DNA of 25,996 nucleotides from an uncultured Clostridia bacterium (GTDB taxonomy: Bacteria; Bacillota; Clostridia; TANB77; CAG-508): positions 1 to 25,996 of the forward strand of contig CAKPGC010000016.1 in NCBI GenBank assembly GCA_934154445.1, read 5' to 3'. Positions 1 to 7,148 of this stretch are shown here, piece by piece. The notes under the pieces were generated by a model. The model did no database searches, was not told the origin of the DNA, and saw only the letters and a list, made by a program, of their open reading frames with translations. The translations under genes were made by a program, and so were the position numbers. How positions within the stretch are numbered: position 1 is the first letter of the stretch; each line of letters begins with the position of its first letter.

Positions 1-935
1 GATTTATAGGAGCAAACTTTGCAGAATATTTTGTAAATAAACATCCTGATTATAAGGTAATAGTATTAGATAAGTTAACTTATGCAGGAAATTTAGACAA
101 CTTAAAAAAAGTAATGGATAAAATAACATTTGTAAAAGGAGACATTTGTGATTTTGACTTTGTACTAGATTTATTTAAAAAATATGATATAAATGGTGTA
201 ATTCACTTTGCTGCTGAATCACATGTTGACAATAGCATAAAAAATCCATTTATATTCACACATACAAATGTAATTGGAACGCACACATTATTGGAAGCTG
301 CTAAACAAGTATGGGGAGAAGGAAGTCCAAATAAATTTGTTCATATTTCAACAGATGAAGTTTATGGATCACTTAAAGAAGACGGATATTTTACAGAAAA
401 ATCTCCAATAAAACCAAGTAGCCCATATTCAGCATCAAAAGCAAGTTCTGATTTAATAGCTTTAGCATATAAAGAAACATTCAAAATGAATGTAAATGTA
501 ACAAACTGTTCAAATAATTACGGGCCATATCAACATAATGAAAAATTAATTCCACACATGATTAAATTGGCATTAAATAACGAAAAATTACCAGTTTATG
601 GTGAAGGATTAAACATTAGAGACTGGTTATATGTAGAAGATCACTGTGAAGCAATTGATTTAGTATTCCATAATGGAGTTGCTGGTGAGAGATATAATAT
701 TGGTGGACACAATGAAAGAAGAAACATTGAAATTGTAAAACTAATATTACAAAGATTAGGAAAATCAGAAGATTTAATAGAACATGTTGCTGATAGAAAA
801 GGACATGACTATAGATATGCAATAGATCCAACTAAGATAAAAAATGAACTAGGATGGTATCCAAAAACTAAATTCGAAGATGGTATTGTTAAAACTATTG
901 ATTGGTATTTAGCAAATCCAGAATGGTTAAAATAG
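1..935 (+). CDS. rfbB: dTDP-glucose 4,6-dehydratase, 5' end cut by window
   Basis: This enzyme converts dTDP-glucose to dTDP-4-keto-6-deoxyglucose in dTDP-L-rhamnose synthesis, a cytoplasmic step in making surface polysaccharides. The frame is open from base 3 and reads FIGANF at once, the end of the NAD-binding GGAGFIG loop, so only the first few codons are missing. The first in-window ATG (114) is internal. Family marks are LDKLTYAGN, the catalytic STDEVYG (near 350), the YSASK Tyr-x3-Lys pair (near 427), NNYGPYQ and the substrate-binding RDWLYVEDH. The remaining length of about 310 residues fits the family. A terminator follows directly and the next gene is convergent, so this is the last gene of its operon; the other rhamnose genes would lie upstream of the window. 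Identification is secure from the motif series. Confidence 0.96.
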   Translation, partial: FIGANFAEYFVNKHPDYKVIVLDKLTYAGNLDNLKKVMDKITFVKGDICDFDFVLDLFKKYDINGVIHFAAESHVDNSIKNPFIFTHTNVIGTHTLLEAAKQVWGEGSPNKFVHISTDEVYGSLKEDGYFTEKSPIKPSSPYSASKASSDLIALAYKETFKMNVNVTNCSNNYGPYQHNEKLIPHMIKLALNNEKLPVYGEGLNIRDWLYVEDHCEAIDLVFHNGVAGERYNIGGHNERRNIEIVKLILQRLGKSEDLIEHVADRKGHDYRYAIDPTKIKNELGWYPKTKFEDGIVKTIDWYLANPEWLK

Positions 936-972
936 AAAAAAGATAGTTAGATTATTTTCTAACTATCTTTTT
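936..972. terminator. Bidirectional hairpin terminator between rfbB and flippase
   Basis: A perfect 14-15 bp stem (AAAAGATAGTTAG against CTAACTATCTTTT) closes an 8-nt A/T loop. It is A-rich on the left and T-rich on the right, so it can end transcription in both directions. It starts one base after the rfbB stop codon. The flippase stop (complement of 952-954) lies in the loop, so the right arm also encodes the flippase's last codons. Confidence 0.88.
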
Positions 973-2460
973 ATATATTAATTTATTAATTGTAAAAAAA
1001 CAACATAAAAAAATTAAAATAAAAAACAATATATTAAAAACCAAATTAAATATCAAGCTCACAAAATTAAAATGAAAAATAATGATAACAAAATATGATG
1101 TAAAACTGCAAAATAAGGGTATAATTATCCAATCAAGGAAATTAATTTTAATCTTAGAATACTTAATAAGTTGAAAAAGACTAACACTAAAATTTAAAAT
1201 TTCACTAAATAAAATTGATAATATATATCCATTAATTCCCAGAACAGGAAGCAAAAAATAAATAAAACATGTAGTAATACTTAAGTCTAAAATGTTACAA
1301 CACATAACACCAAATTGCTTATTTAAGCCCTTTAGTATGCAATCTATAATATGATCCATATACATGAAAAACACCAAAGGTGCAAGTACTTTAAAATAAA
1401 ATCCTGTTTCTAAATTATTATATATGACCAAACCCAAATCGTTAGCAAAAAATAAAAATATGCTTGAAACACAAACAGAAAACGAACACGTAAATTTAAA
1501 AATTTTGTTACTTATGTAATGAATAGCCTTATAATTTTTTTGAGCTACATAAGTTGAAAATTCTGGTATTAAAAGCATGCTATAAGAGTCTGTCAATACA
1601 GTAGGAAAAGTAATTATAGGCATTACCATACCATTTATAATACCATATTTTGAAAGTGCATTATTACAAGAAAGTCCTGATTTTTCTAGTTGAGTTGGGA
1701 TAATTAATTGTTTTAATGTAGAAAGTCCAGAACGTATATAAGATGTAATTGCAACAGGAAAAGCTATTTTTACTATATTAATTCTTTGTCCAAATGAACG
1801 AATATTATTTAATTTTTTCAACTTAATGTCAAATGTATATAAGATAAAAATCAAAGTAAATGAACATATTTCTGAAATAACATCAGCTAATATTAAAGCA
1901 ATACAAATATATTCAACACCTTTTGATATATTAATTTTAAGTAAAATAATTGTTGCAATAATTTTTATAACAAATTCAAAAATCTGTGTAATTGCATTCT
2001 TATATGCCTTCCTAACAGATGTAAAATAACTGCTTATGCATGATGACATTGCTATAAATGGAAGACCAACTGCAATATAAAATAAAGGTCTTGAAGAAAC
2101 CATATTGTGCAAACATTTATCAGTTATAAAATTTGACATTAATATAATTAATGTTCCAGCAAAAATACCTAATAACAAACTAAAGAAAATACATGTCCTT
2201 ATAGCTTTAATAGCTACAGTATCCTTATTTATTGCAAATTTTTCAGAAACAATAACAGTTACAGCAATATTCAATCCTGACGTAGCAACAGTTATAAAAA
2301 ATAAATACACAGCCATAACCAAACTAAATATTCCAACCGCTTCTGAACCAATTTGATTAGATATATACACATTAAAAACAAGTGCAGCAAATTTCATTAA
2401 CAATGATGTAACAGTCAAAATAAAACCATTTATAAAAAATAATTTACTTTTTTTCCTCAA
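952..2460 (-). CDS. Polysaccharide/lipid flippase, MATE-like (SpoVB/Wzx type)
   Basis: This is a 502-residue integral membrane protein with about 12-14 hydrophobic segments over its whole length and short basic loops. It looks like the MVF/oligosaccharide flippase superfamily (SpoVB, MurJ, Wzx): an N-terminal LTVTSLLMKFAALVFNVYIS segment, then NQIGSEAVGIFSL, where SpoVB-type proteins have a similar IG-x-EG-IG-Y sequence. Such proteins move undecaprenyl-linked sugars or lipid II across the membrane. The neighbouring rfbB suggests a surface-sugar substrate, but the genes are convergent, so this is inference. The start is TTG (complement of 2458-2460), about 8 nt after AAAGGTG. No closer subfamily can be assigned by eye. 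The distant alternative is a drug-exporting MATE protein. Confidence 0.78.
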   Translation of the reverse strand: MRKKSKLFFINGFILTVTSLLMKFAALVFNVYISNQIGSEAVGIFSLVMAVYLFFITVATSGLNIAVTVIVSEKFAINKDTVAIKAIRTCIFFSLLLGIFAGTLIILMSNFITDKCLHNMVSSRPLFYIAVGLPFIAMSSCISSYFTSVRKAYKNAITQIFEFVIKIIATIILLKINISKGVEYICIALILADVISEICSFTLIFILYTFDIKLKKLNNIRSFGQRINIVKIAFPVAITSYIRSGLSTLKQLIIPTQLEKSGLSCNNALSKYGIINGMVMPIITFPTVLTDSYSMLLIPEFSTYVAQKNYKAIHYISNKIFKFTCSFSVCVSSIFLFFANDLGLVIYNNLETGFYFKVLAPLVFFMYMDHIIDCILKGLNKQFGVMCCNILDLSITTCFIYFLLPVLGINGYILSILFSEILNFSVSLFQLIKYSKIKINFLDWIIIPLFCSFTSYFVIIIFHFNFVSLIFNLVFNILFFILIFLCCFFTINKLIYKKIVRK

Positions 2461-2542
2461 ATTTTTTTCACCTTTTAAAGATTATTACTTCATACTATTA
2501 TTTATGATATATAAAAGAAAAATAAAATAATATAAATAACTC

Positions 2543-2572
2543 TTGACTTGAGTTGACTTCAAGTGCTAATAT
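2543..2572 (+). promoter_or_regulatory. MerR-type promoter/operator upstream of GNAT gene
   Basis: A -35 box TTGACT (2543-2548) and a -10 box TAATAT (2567-2572) are separated by 18 bp, longer than the optimal 17. A perfect interrupted dyad ACTTGA-N7-TCAAGT (2546-2564) fills the spacer. A long spacer with a dyad centred between the boxes is the hallmark of promoters activated by MerR-family proteins through DNA twisting. The gene served is the acetyltransferase at 2629. The dyad differs from the one before the merR gene at 5393, so the regulator is probably elsewhere. Confidence 0.65.
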
Positions 2573-2628
2573 TTAACTAATCAAATTTTAAAAAAGGAAA
2601 TAATAATTAAATTGGAGATGAGTTATCT

Positions 2629-3135
2629 ATGGAATACAAAATCAGAAAAAAAGAGCAAAAAGATTGCTACGATATTGCTCATGTAGTTACTGTAGCTTGG
2701 CAGGAAACTTATAGAGGAATAGTTAATGATGACTTTTTAGATAATCTTCCTAATACTGAAGAAGATAGAGGAAAGAAATCTTTTAATGAGTTTGATGAAA
2801 ACAATAATCATCAGTTTGTTTTAGAGGTTGATGGAAAAATAGCAGGATTTGTTAAAGTTGGTATAACAGATGAACAAGAATATAAAAACCAAGGTGAAAT
2901 ATTTGCTTTATATGTGATAAAAAAATATAAAGGAAATGGTTTTGGTAGAAAACTTACTGAAATGGGAATTGATGAGTTGAAAAAGCTAGGTTGTACTAAA
3001 ATGATTATAGGTTGTTTGGAAGGAAATCCATCAAATGAATATTATAAGCATATAGGTGGTGAGTTTATTAAAACAAGAATATTCAAATTACCAAATCAAG
3101 AATTGGTAGAGAATGTATATCTATTTAATTATTAA
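2629..3135 (+). CDS. GNAT-family N-acetyltransferase
   Basis: This 168-residue protein has the GNAT fold layout. The N-terminal strand-helix is YKIRKKEQKDCYDIAHV with VAWQETYRGIV. The central strands include FVLEVDGKIAGFVKVG. Motif A is IFALYVIKKYKGNGFGRKL (about residues 90-108), whose Y/K-GNGFG loop binds the acetyl-CoA pyrophosphate. A C-terminal CLEGNPSNEYYKHIGGEF segment matches the usual xxxNxxxxxFYxxxGF motif B. The substrate cannot be read from sequence. The start is the ATG at 2629, after GGAGATG. It stands alone behind a MerR-type promoter, so it may be induced by a stress or drug sensed by a MerR regulator; that role is inferred. No clear terminator was seen before the next gene. 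Confidence 0.9.
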   Translation: MEYKIRKKEQKDCYDIAHVVTVAWQETYRGIVNDDFLDNLPNTEEDRGKKSFNEFDENNNHQFVLEVDGKIAGFVKVGITDEQEYKNQGEIFALYVIKKYKGNGFGRKLTEMGIDELKKLGCTKMIIGCLEGNPSNEYYKHIGGEFIKTRIFKLPNQELVENVYLFNY

Positions 3136-3217
3136 ATATGCTATAAATAGTTTATAGGAGAGTGATATCTAAGTATAAAAATATAGAATGTAATTATTAG
3201 GAGGCATGATTTTAAAA

Positions 3218-3859
3218 ATGAAAGAAAAAACAAAAGAACTTATGAAGAAAAACTTTAAATGGCTCGTGTTATTTATTGCATTAATTGGATTTTTAGCATT
3301 AGCAGAAGATGCATTCAATAAAGAAATAATGAATGGAGATATAATTGGTTACAAATTAATATCAACATTTTTAATATCAGATTTTGCGACACCAATAGCC
3401 AAATTTATCACAAACTTTGGTGGAGCAATATTCTTAATTACATTGACAGTAATATTGTTTATATTAATAAAAAATAAAAAAATAGGAATATCCATATTCT
3501 CAAATTTGGTAATAATTACTATATTAAATCAATTATTAAAAAGAATATTACAAAGGCCACGTCCTACAGAATTTAAAATAATAGAAGAAACAGGCTACAG
3601 TTTTCCATCAGGGCATTCCATGGTAAGTATGGCATTTTATGGATATCTAATATATTTGATTTATAAATATGTTAAAAATAAATATGCTAAATGGATTTCA
3701 ATTATACTTTTAAGCATTTTAATTTGTTCTATTGGAGTAAGTAGAATTTATTTAGGTGTGCATTATACAAGTGATGTTTTAGGCGGATTTTTAGTATCAA
3801 TTTCTTATTTGATTTTATTTATAAGCACAGTTAATAAGTTCTTTATTGAAAAAGATTAA
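3218..3859 (+). CDS. PAP2-family membrane phosphatase
   Basis: This is an integral membrane phosphatase of about 213 residues with the three-part acid phosphatase signature. The parts are KRILQRPRP (K-x6-RP, near 3539), FPSGHSM (PSGH, near 3601) and SRIYLGVHYTSD (SR-x5-H-x3-D, near 3741). Several hydrophobic segments surround them. Family members dephosphorylate lipid phosphates such as undecaprenyl pyrophosphate, phosphatidate or phosphatidylglycerol phosphate, with the active site facing outward; the substrate here is unknown. The start is uncertain. The strong AGGAGG (3199-3204) is only 1 nt before ATG 3206 but 13 nt before ATG 3218, so 3218 is preferred; 3206 would add four residues. A terminator follows. 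Confidence 0.92.
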   Translation: MKEKTKELMKKNFKWLVLFIALIGFLALAEDAFNKEIMNGDIIGYKLISTFLISDFATPIAKFITNFGGAIFLITLTVILFILIKNKKIGISIFSNLVIITILNQLLKRILQRPRPTEFKIIEETGYSFPSGHSMVSMAFYGYLIYLIYKYVKNKYAKWISIILLSILICSIGVSRIYLGVHYTSDVLGGFLVSISYLILFISTVNKFFIEKD

Positions 3860-3874
3860 AAACATATAATAAGT

Positions 3875-3906
3875 GACAGATAATTAATTGCAATTATCTG
3901 TCTTTT
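3875..3906 (+). terminator. Rho-independent terminator after PAP2 gene
   Basis: A perfect 11-bp stem (GACAGATAATT / AATTATCTGTC) with a 6-nt loop is followed by TTTT. It lies 15 nt after the PAP2 stop codon. Confidence 0.85.
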
Positions 3907-3940
3907 ATAATATAATGTCAATAATAGGAGAAAAAAGAAT

Positions 3941-4486
3941 ATGGAAATTCTTGATGTACTTAATGAATATGGCGAATTTACAGGAAAAACAGCAACTAGA
4001 GAAGAATGTCATAAAAATGGTTACTGGCATAGAGCAGTATATGCTTTTATTATTGATGATAAATGGAATGTATTACTACAAAAAAGAAGCGGAAATAAAA
4101 AATTATGGCCTAATATGTGGGATGTAACAGTAGGTGGACATGTTGATAGTGGAGAATTTGGAAGACAAGCTTTAATAAGAGAAACTAAAGAGGAATTGGG
4201 AATTGAAATATCAGATGACGATATTAAATATATAGTTAGTTCAACATCAGTAAATGAACAAGAAAATATAATAAACAAACATTACAATGAATGTTATTTG
4301 ATTACAAAAAATATTGATATTTCGGACATAATAGTTCAAAAAGAAGAATTATCAGAAGTTAAATATTTTTCTAAAGAAGATTTAATCAAAAGAATTGATA
4401 ATAATTATGAAGGACTAACTCGTAAAACAGGTCCATGGAACTTTTTAAAAGTAATTCTAGAAAAATATTCAATAAACAATAATTAA
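3941..4486 (+). CDS. Nudix hydrolase (isopentenyl-isomerase-like subgroup)
   Basis: This 181-residue cytoplasmic protein has a complete Nudix box, G-HVDSG-E-x7-RETKEELGI (about residues 66-88), matching GX5EX7REUXEEXGU. This motif binds the divalent metal and cuts nucleoside-diphosphate-linked substrates. The opening (EILDVLNEYGEFTGKTATREECHKNGYWHRAVYAFI) is typical of the YfcD/Idi-like Nudix subgroup. Its true substrate is often unknown; some relatives are annotated as isopentenyl-diphosphate isomerase, but that activity is not shown here. The start at 3941 follows AGGAG (3926-3930). The next gene begins 11 nt downstream and its AGGAGG overlaps this stop region, so the two are probably co-transcribed. 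Confidence 0.92.
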   Translation: MEILDVLNEYGEFTGKTATREECHKNGYWHRAVYAFIIDDKWNVLLQKRSGNKKLWPNMWDVTVGGHVDSGEFGRQALIRETKEELGIEISDDDIKYIVSSTSVNEQENIINKHYNECYLITKNIDISDIIVQKEELSEVKYFSKEDLIKRIDNNYEGLTRKTGPWNFLKVILEKYSINNN

Positions 4487-4497
4487 GGAGGAATAGT

Positions 4498-5178
4498 ATG
4501 AAAAAGTTTACGAAAAAAACAATAATTATTTCTATTATAATAAGTATAATATTGGTAATAATAGGATTTGTAGGTGGATTTTACACAAAAATATTAATAG
4601 ATGAAGCTCAACTAATAAAAGAAAAGGAAAAACAAACTAGTCTAGCGGCATTAATGTCCGAAAGTGAAATAAGTCAACTAAAAGAAAAAATTGAAAAAGA
4701 TGAGGCAGACTATGGAAATGATTATCAGAAAATTAGCACATACTATCCTTCTGTATATAAAAAAGAGCCAGACAGAATTTATTTTAAATCTTCAAAAATA
4801 GGTGCTTTTTATGCATTTGAAAAAGAAGATGAAAATTTCAAACATTTGTTGGAAGTAGTAGAAGATAGAATGCATTATTCAGTAATAGATGACTATAATT
4901 TAAATTGCTTCACACCAGACTCAATCAACAAAATGATGACCTCAGGAGAAAATTACATTATTTTCGATTATGATAATGAAAATTTATCAGAATTTAGCGA
5001 AGATTACAACAAAGACATTATTTTTAAATTTTCAGAAAATACAAGATTATATAGATTAGTTACTTATTTGTCATACTACAAAGAACCTATTTTGAAAAGT
5101 AATTTGCCAAAAAAGGAATTTGCTAAGAATACTTATATAAGTGGTTACAAATACATGACATATACAGACGGAGATTAA
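4498..5178 (+). CDS. Unknown membrane-anchored extracytoplasmic protein
   Basis: I do not recognise this 226-residue protein. It starts with a lysine-rich stretch (KKFTKKT), then one strongly hydrophobic segment (about residues 9-31), consistent with a signal anchor with the rest outside the cell. Residues 35-72 (KEKEKQ..., ESEISQLKEKIEKDEADYG) look helical or coiled-coil. The rest is acidic and Tyr/Asp-rich with no cysteine pair and no motif I can name. The start at 4498 has a good AAGGAGG about 6 nt upstream. It sits directly after the Nudix gene and probably shares its transcript, although the two functions have no obvious link. Confidence 0.75.
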   Translation: MKKFTKKTIIISIIISIILVIIGFVGGFYTKILIDEAQLIKEKEKQTSLAALMSESEISQLKEKIEKDEADYGNDYQKISTYYPSVYKKEPDRIYFKSSKIGAFYAFEKEDENFKHLLEVVEDRMHYSVIDDYNLNCFTPDSINKMMTSGENYIIFDYDNENLSEFSEDYNKDIIFKFSENTRLYRLVTYLSYYKEPILKSNLPKKEFAKNTYISGYKYMTYTDGD

Positions 5179-5208
5179 ACATTAACTATAAAATTTTTTT
5201 AAAACCTA

Positions 5209-5239
5209 TTGACCGATAGCCTCTACCGAGATATATAAT
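5209..5239 (+). promoter_or_regulatory. MerR-type promoter, probably autoregulated by merR
   Basis: TTGACC (5209-5214) and a perfect TATAAT (5234-5239) are 19 bp apart, the abnormal spacing typical of MerR-controlled promoters. The spacer holds an imperfect dyad CGATAG-N3-CTACCG (5214-5228, one mismatch per arm pair). It drives the flavin-reductase remnant and the merR gene, so autoregulation by that protein is the simplest reading. Confidence 0.72.
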
Positions 5240-5274
5240 ACAATTGAAAAGTAAAAACGAGGAGTAAAAAAATT

Positions 5275-5379
5275 ATGAGAAAAGATTTAGGAAACAAAAT
5301 GAATTTCTTGCCACTTCCAGTTTTAATGATTGGAACTTATGACAAATATGGAAAAGCAAATGTAATGAATGCAGCATGA
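5275..5379 (+). pseudogene. Flavin reductase-like gene, N-terminal remnant
   Basis: This is a 34-codon open frame with its own Shine-Dalgarno (GAGGAG near 5259-5264). It reads MRKDLGNKMNFLPLPVLMIG and TYDKYGKANVMNAA, which I recognise as the start of FMN-binding flavin reductase-family proteins (usual length about 180-190). It stops at TGA exactly where the family has the Trp of NAAWGG. Reading on gives GGIIYDN before another stop ten codons later, so family-like sequence continues briefly. The TGA and the two Gly codons now form the Shine-Dalgarno of merR. It is best read as a truncated gene joined to merR by deletion, or possibly a small leader that kept its translation signals. No other part of the reductase is present. 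Confidence 0.7.
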
Positions 5380-5392
5380 GGAGGAATTATAT

Positions 5393-5776
5393 ATGACAAT
5401 AAAAGAAGCTAGTCAAAAATATGATTTAACACCTGATACATTAAGATATTATGAAAGAATTGGCTTACTTGAAAGTGTACCCAGAAACTCAAACGGAATA
5501 AGAAATTATGATAATGATTCTTGCAAAAGAATAGAATTTATAAAATGTATGCGTAATGCAGGAGTAGAAATTGAAATTTTAATAGAATATATGGACCTAT
5601 TCAAAAGAGGAAAAGCAACAGTTAAAGCAAGAAAAAAACTACTAGAAGAACAAAGAGAAAAATTACAAAAAAAACAAAACAATATAACTGAAACTCTTGC
5701 AAGACTTGATTATAAAATCGGACTTTATAACGAAATTGAAGAAGGAAAAAGAAAAGATTTTACCGAAGAAATATAA
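5393..5776 (+). CDS. MerR-family transcriptional regulator
   Basis: This 127-residue regulator begins MTIKEASQKYDLTPDTLRYY, the standard MerR winged helix-turn-helix, followed by ERIGLLESVPRNSNGIRNYD (wing). A long dimerisation coiled coil (about residues 75-120, LLEEQREKLQKKQNNITETL) completes it. No C-terminal effector domain or metal-binding cysteine cluster is visible, so the inducer is unknown; short members of this kind often control reductases or dehydrogenases. The start at 5393 is chosen because AGGAGG (5379-5384) is 8 nt upstream and MTIKEA is the family's usual start; an upstream in-frame ATG at 5369 would precede the ribosome-binding site. It probably binds the 19-bp-spaced promoter at 5209. 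The tag gene follows 68 nt later on the same strand. Confidence 0.93.
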   Translation: MTIKEASQKYDLTPDTLRYYERIGLLESVPRNSNGIRNYDNDSCKRIEFIKCMRNAGVEIEILIEYMDLFKRGKATVKARKKLLEEQREKLQKKQNNITETLARLDYKIGLYNEIEEGKRKDFTEEI

Positions 5777-5844
5777 AAAAAGGACACAATAATATGAATA
5801 AATTTAGTATCCCTACAAAAGGTACTGCATTATAGGAGACAACA

Positions 5845-6399
5845 ATGGAAAATAAAATTAGATGTAAATGGTGTAATTTGAATAATCCTCTTTATATAAA
5901 ATATCATGACGAGGAATGGTGTGAGCCTAACTTTGATGACAAATATTTATTTGAAATGTTAATACTAGAATCTTTTCAAGCCGGACTTTCTTGGGAATGT
6001 ATATTAAACAAAAGAGAAGATTTTAGAAAAGCTTTTGATAATTTCGATATAAATAAAATATGCAAATATAATGATTCTAAAATACAACAATTACTATCGA
6101 ATACAAAAATAATTAGAAATAAATTAAAAATAATTGCAAGCATAAATAATTCAAAAATATTCCAAAGCATTCAAAATGAATATGGTTCATTTTATAATTA
6201 TTTAAAAACATATACAAATGGTAAAACAACTTATGAAAATGACAAAACAACATCAGAATTGTCTGACAAAATTTCAAAAGATTTAAAAAAAAGAGGAATG
6301 AAATTTGTTGGCTCAACAATAATATATTCTTATTTACAAGCAATTGGAATTATATATTCGCATGATAAAAATTGTTATAAATTTAAAAATAGAGATTAA
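5845..6399 (+). CDS. tag: DNA-3-methyladenine glycosylase I
   Basis: This is a 184-residue base-excision repair enzyme that removes 3-methyladenine from alkylated DNA. It matches the Tag family end to end. RCKWC (Cys7) with YHDEEW (His21), and the C-terminal H-x3-C (His173, Cys177), supply the four zinc ligands known in E. coli Tag. LILESFQAGLSWECIL holds the base-recognition Glu (Glu42) and the helix-hairpin-helix entry. KRGMKFVGSTIIYSYLQAIG is the conserved C-terminal core. The start at 5845 follows TAGGAGA. It may share the merR transcript. The final codons (KNRD then stop) lie in the palindrome that terminates both this gene and tetR. Confidence 0.96.
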   Translation: MENKIRCKWCNLNNPLYIKYHDEEWCEPNFDDKYLFEMLILESFQAGLSWECILNKREDFRKAFDNFDINKICKYNDSKIQQLLSNTKIIRNKLKIIASINNSKIFQSIQNEYGSFYNYLKTYTNGKTTYENDKTTSELSDKISKDLKKRGMKFVGSTIIYSYLQAIGIIYSHDKNCYKFKNRD

Positions 6400-6425
6400 C
6401 TTTACTTAAAAGTTAATCTCTATTT
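6387..6425. terminator. Shared tag/tetR terminator, 17-bp palindrome
   Basis: A perfect 17-bp inverted repeat (AAATAGAGATTAACTTT and its complement) has a 5-nt loop at 6404-6408. Both stop codons lie inside the stem: tag ends at 6399 on the plus strand and tetR at 6413 on the minus strand. Each side presents an A-rich 5' arm and a T-rich 3' arm, so it can work in both directions. Confidence 0.88.
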
Positions 6426-7021
6426 AAAATGTATATAATTGTATTAATACACATATCAGTCATTATGTCATAATTAAGTTCACTATGTTTATGATAAACA
6501 ATTTCATGACATAAATTATCTATTAACCCAATAATAATATGTGATTTCTCCATCAAATTCTTTTCACAAAAACCATTTCTAATCAATACTTCACATATTT
6601 TTATTGTCATATCCATTTCTCTTTTATGAAAATAAAAAGCAACATCTTTATCAGAATGAGCCATAGCCATTATCTCTTCATGAGCTGATTGAGATAACTT
6701 ATGATTCTGTATAAAACTTTCTACCATTTTTTTAAATATTACTTGTAAATTATTTTTATCAAATTCTTCAGTTGCAACATTGAGCATAGGATAAAAAATA
6801 TTATCAGCATATTTTTTTAAAGCTTCGATAAAAATATCATGTTTATCTTTAAAATATTGATATACTATACCTGTGGAAACACCAGCTTTTTTAGCAATTT
6901 CAGCAGTATTAGTATTATAATATCCCTTTTCACAAATAAGTTCAAAACCTGATTTAATAATCTTTTCTTTTTTTTCTATAGACCTTTTTTGTACAGGTTC
7001 TCTAATTTCATATTCACTCAT
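6413..7021 (-). CDS. TetR-family repressor of the adjacent ABC exporter
   Basis: This 202-residue regulator has a clear N-terminal TetR helix-turn-helix: IIKSGFELICEKGYYNTNTA, then EIAKKAGVSTGIVYQYFKDK. A helical ligand-binding domain without recognisable specificity follows. The start is set at 7021 because GGGAGG lies about 7 nt upstream on the minus strand; an ATG seven codons earlier lies before that site. It is transcribed away from the ABC genes. The intergenic space holds two copies of a 22-bp palindrome, one between the divergent -35 boxes and one over the ABC transcription start. It therefore very likely represses the ABC exporter and itself. The ligand is unknown, perhaps a toxic compound or lipid exported by the transporter. 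Confidence 0.93.
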   Translation of the reverse strand: MSEYEIREPVQKRSIEKKEKIIKSGFELICEKGYYNTNTAEIAKKAGVSTGIVYQYFKDKHDIFIEALKKYADNIFYPMLNVATEEFDKNNLQVIFKKMVESFIQNHKLSQSAHEEIMAMAHSDKDVAFYFHKREMDMTIKICEVLIRNGFCEKNLMEKSHIIIGLIDNLCHEIVYHKHSELNYDIMTDMCINTIIYILNRD

Positions 7022-7055
7022 AAGATTTGCCTCCCACAACATAGATACAACTTAT

Positions 7056-7084
7056 ATTATACAGTTGAAAAAATAAATTGTCAA
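7056..7084 (-). promoter_or_regulatory. Promoter of tetR
   Basis: Read on the minus strand, TTGACA (complement of 7079-7084) and TATAAT (complement of 7056-7061) are separated by exactly 17 bp, matching sigma-A consensus at every position. The upstream edge is 2 bp from operator copy 1. Confidence 0.85.
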
Positions 7085-7086
7085 TA

Positions 7087-7108
7087 AATATGAATATTTT
7101 TTCATATT
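7087..7108. promoter_or_regulatory. TetR operator copy 1
   Basis: A perfect inverted repeat AATATGAA-N6-TTCATATT lies between the two divergent -35 boxes (7084 and 7112), where a bound repressor would block both promoters. The same half-sites and spacing recur at 7149. Confidence 0.8.
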
Positions 7109-7111
7109 CTA

Positions 7112-7140
7112 TTGACTTTATTAGAATATAAATATATAAT
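7112..7140 (+). promoter_or_regulatory. Promoter of the ABC exporter operon
   Basis: TTGACT (7112-7117) and TATAAT (7135-7140) have a 17-bp spacer, close to ideal sigma-A consensus. The start of transcription would fall near 7147, right at operator copy 2. Confidence 0.87.
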
Positions 7141-7148
7141 TTATCAAG

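Noticed and set aside
3888..4127. Open frame on the plus strand at the start of the Nudix gene
   Set aside because: It overlaps the Nudix gene in another frame, has no family signal and starts inside the terminator hairpin.
5377..5379. TGA read as Trp (Mycoplasma-type code), since it sits at a conserved Trp of the flavin-reductase remnant
   Set aside because: No recognised intact gene has an internal TGA, Trp is TGG throughout, and TGA ends birA and accC at ATGA overlaps. Reading through adds only ten codons before another stop.
5369..5392. Earlier merR start at 5369
   Set aside because: The AGGAGG lies inside this extension and is ideally placed for ATG 5393, where the family's usual MTIKEA begins.
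5794..5835. 13-codon frame MNKFSIPTKGTAL between merR and tag
   Set aside because: No ribosome-binding site at good spacing and no recognised similarity.
7022..7042. Earlier tetR start at 7042
   Set aside because: GGGAGG lies downstream of that ATG and 7 nt before the ATG at 7021.
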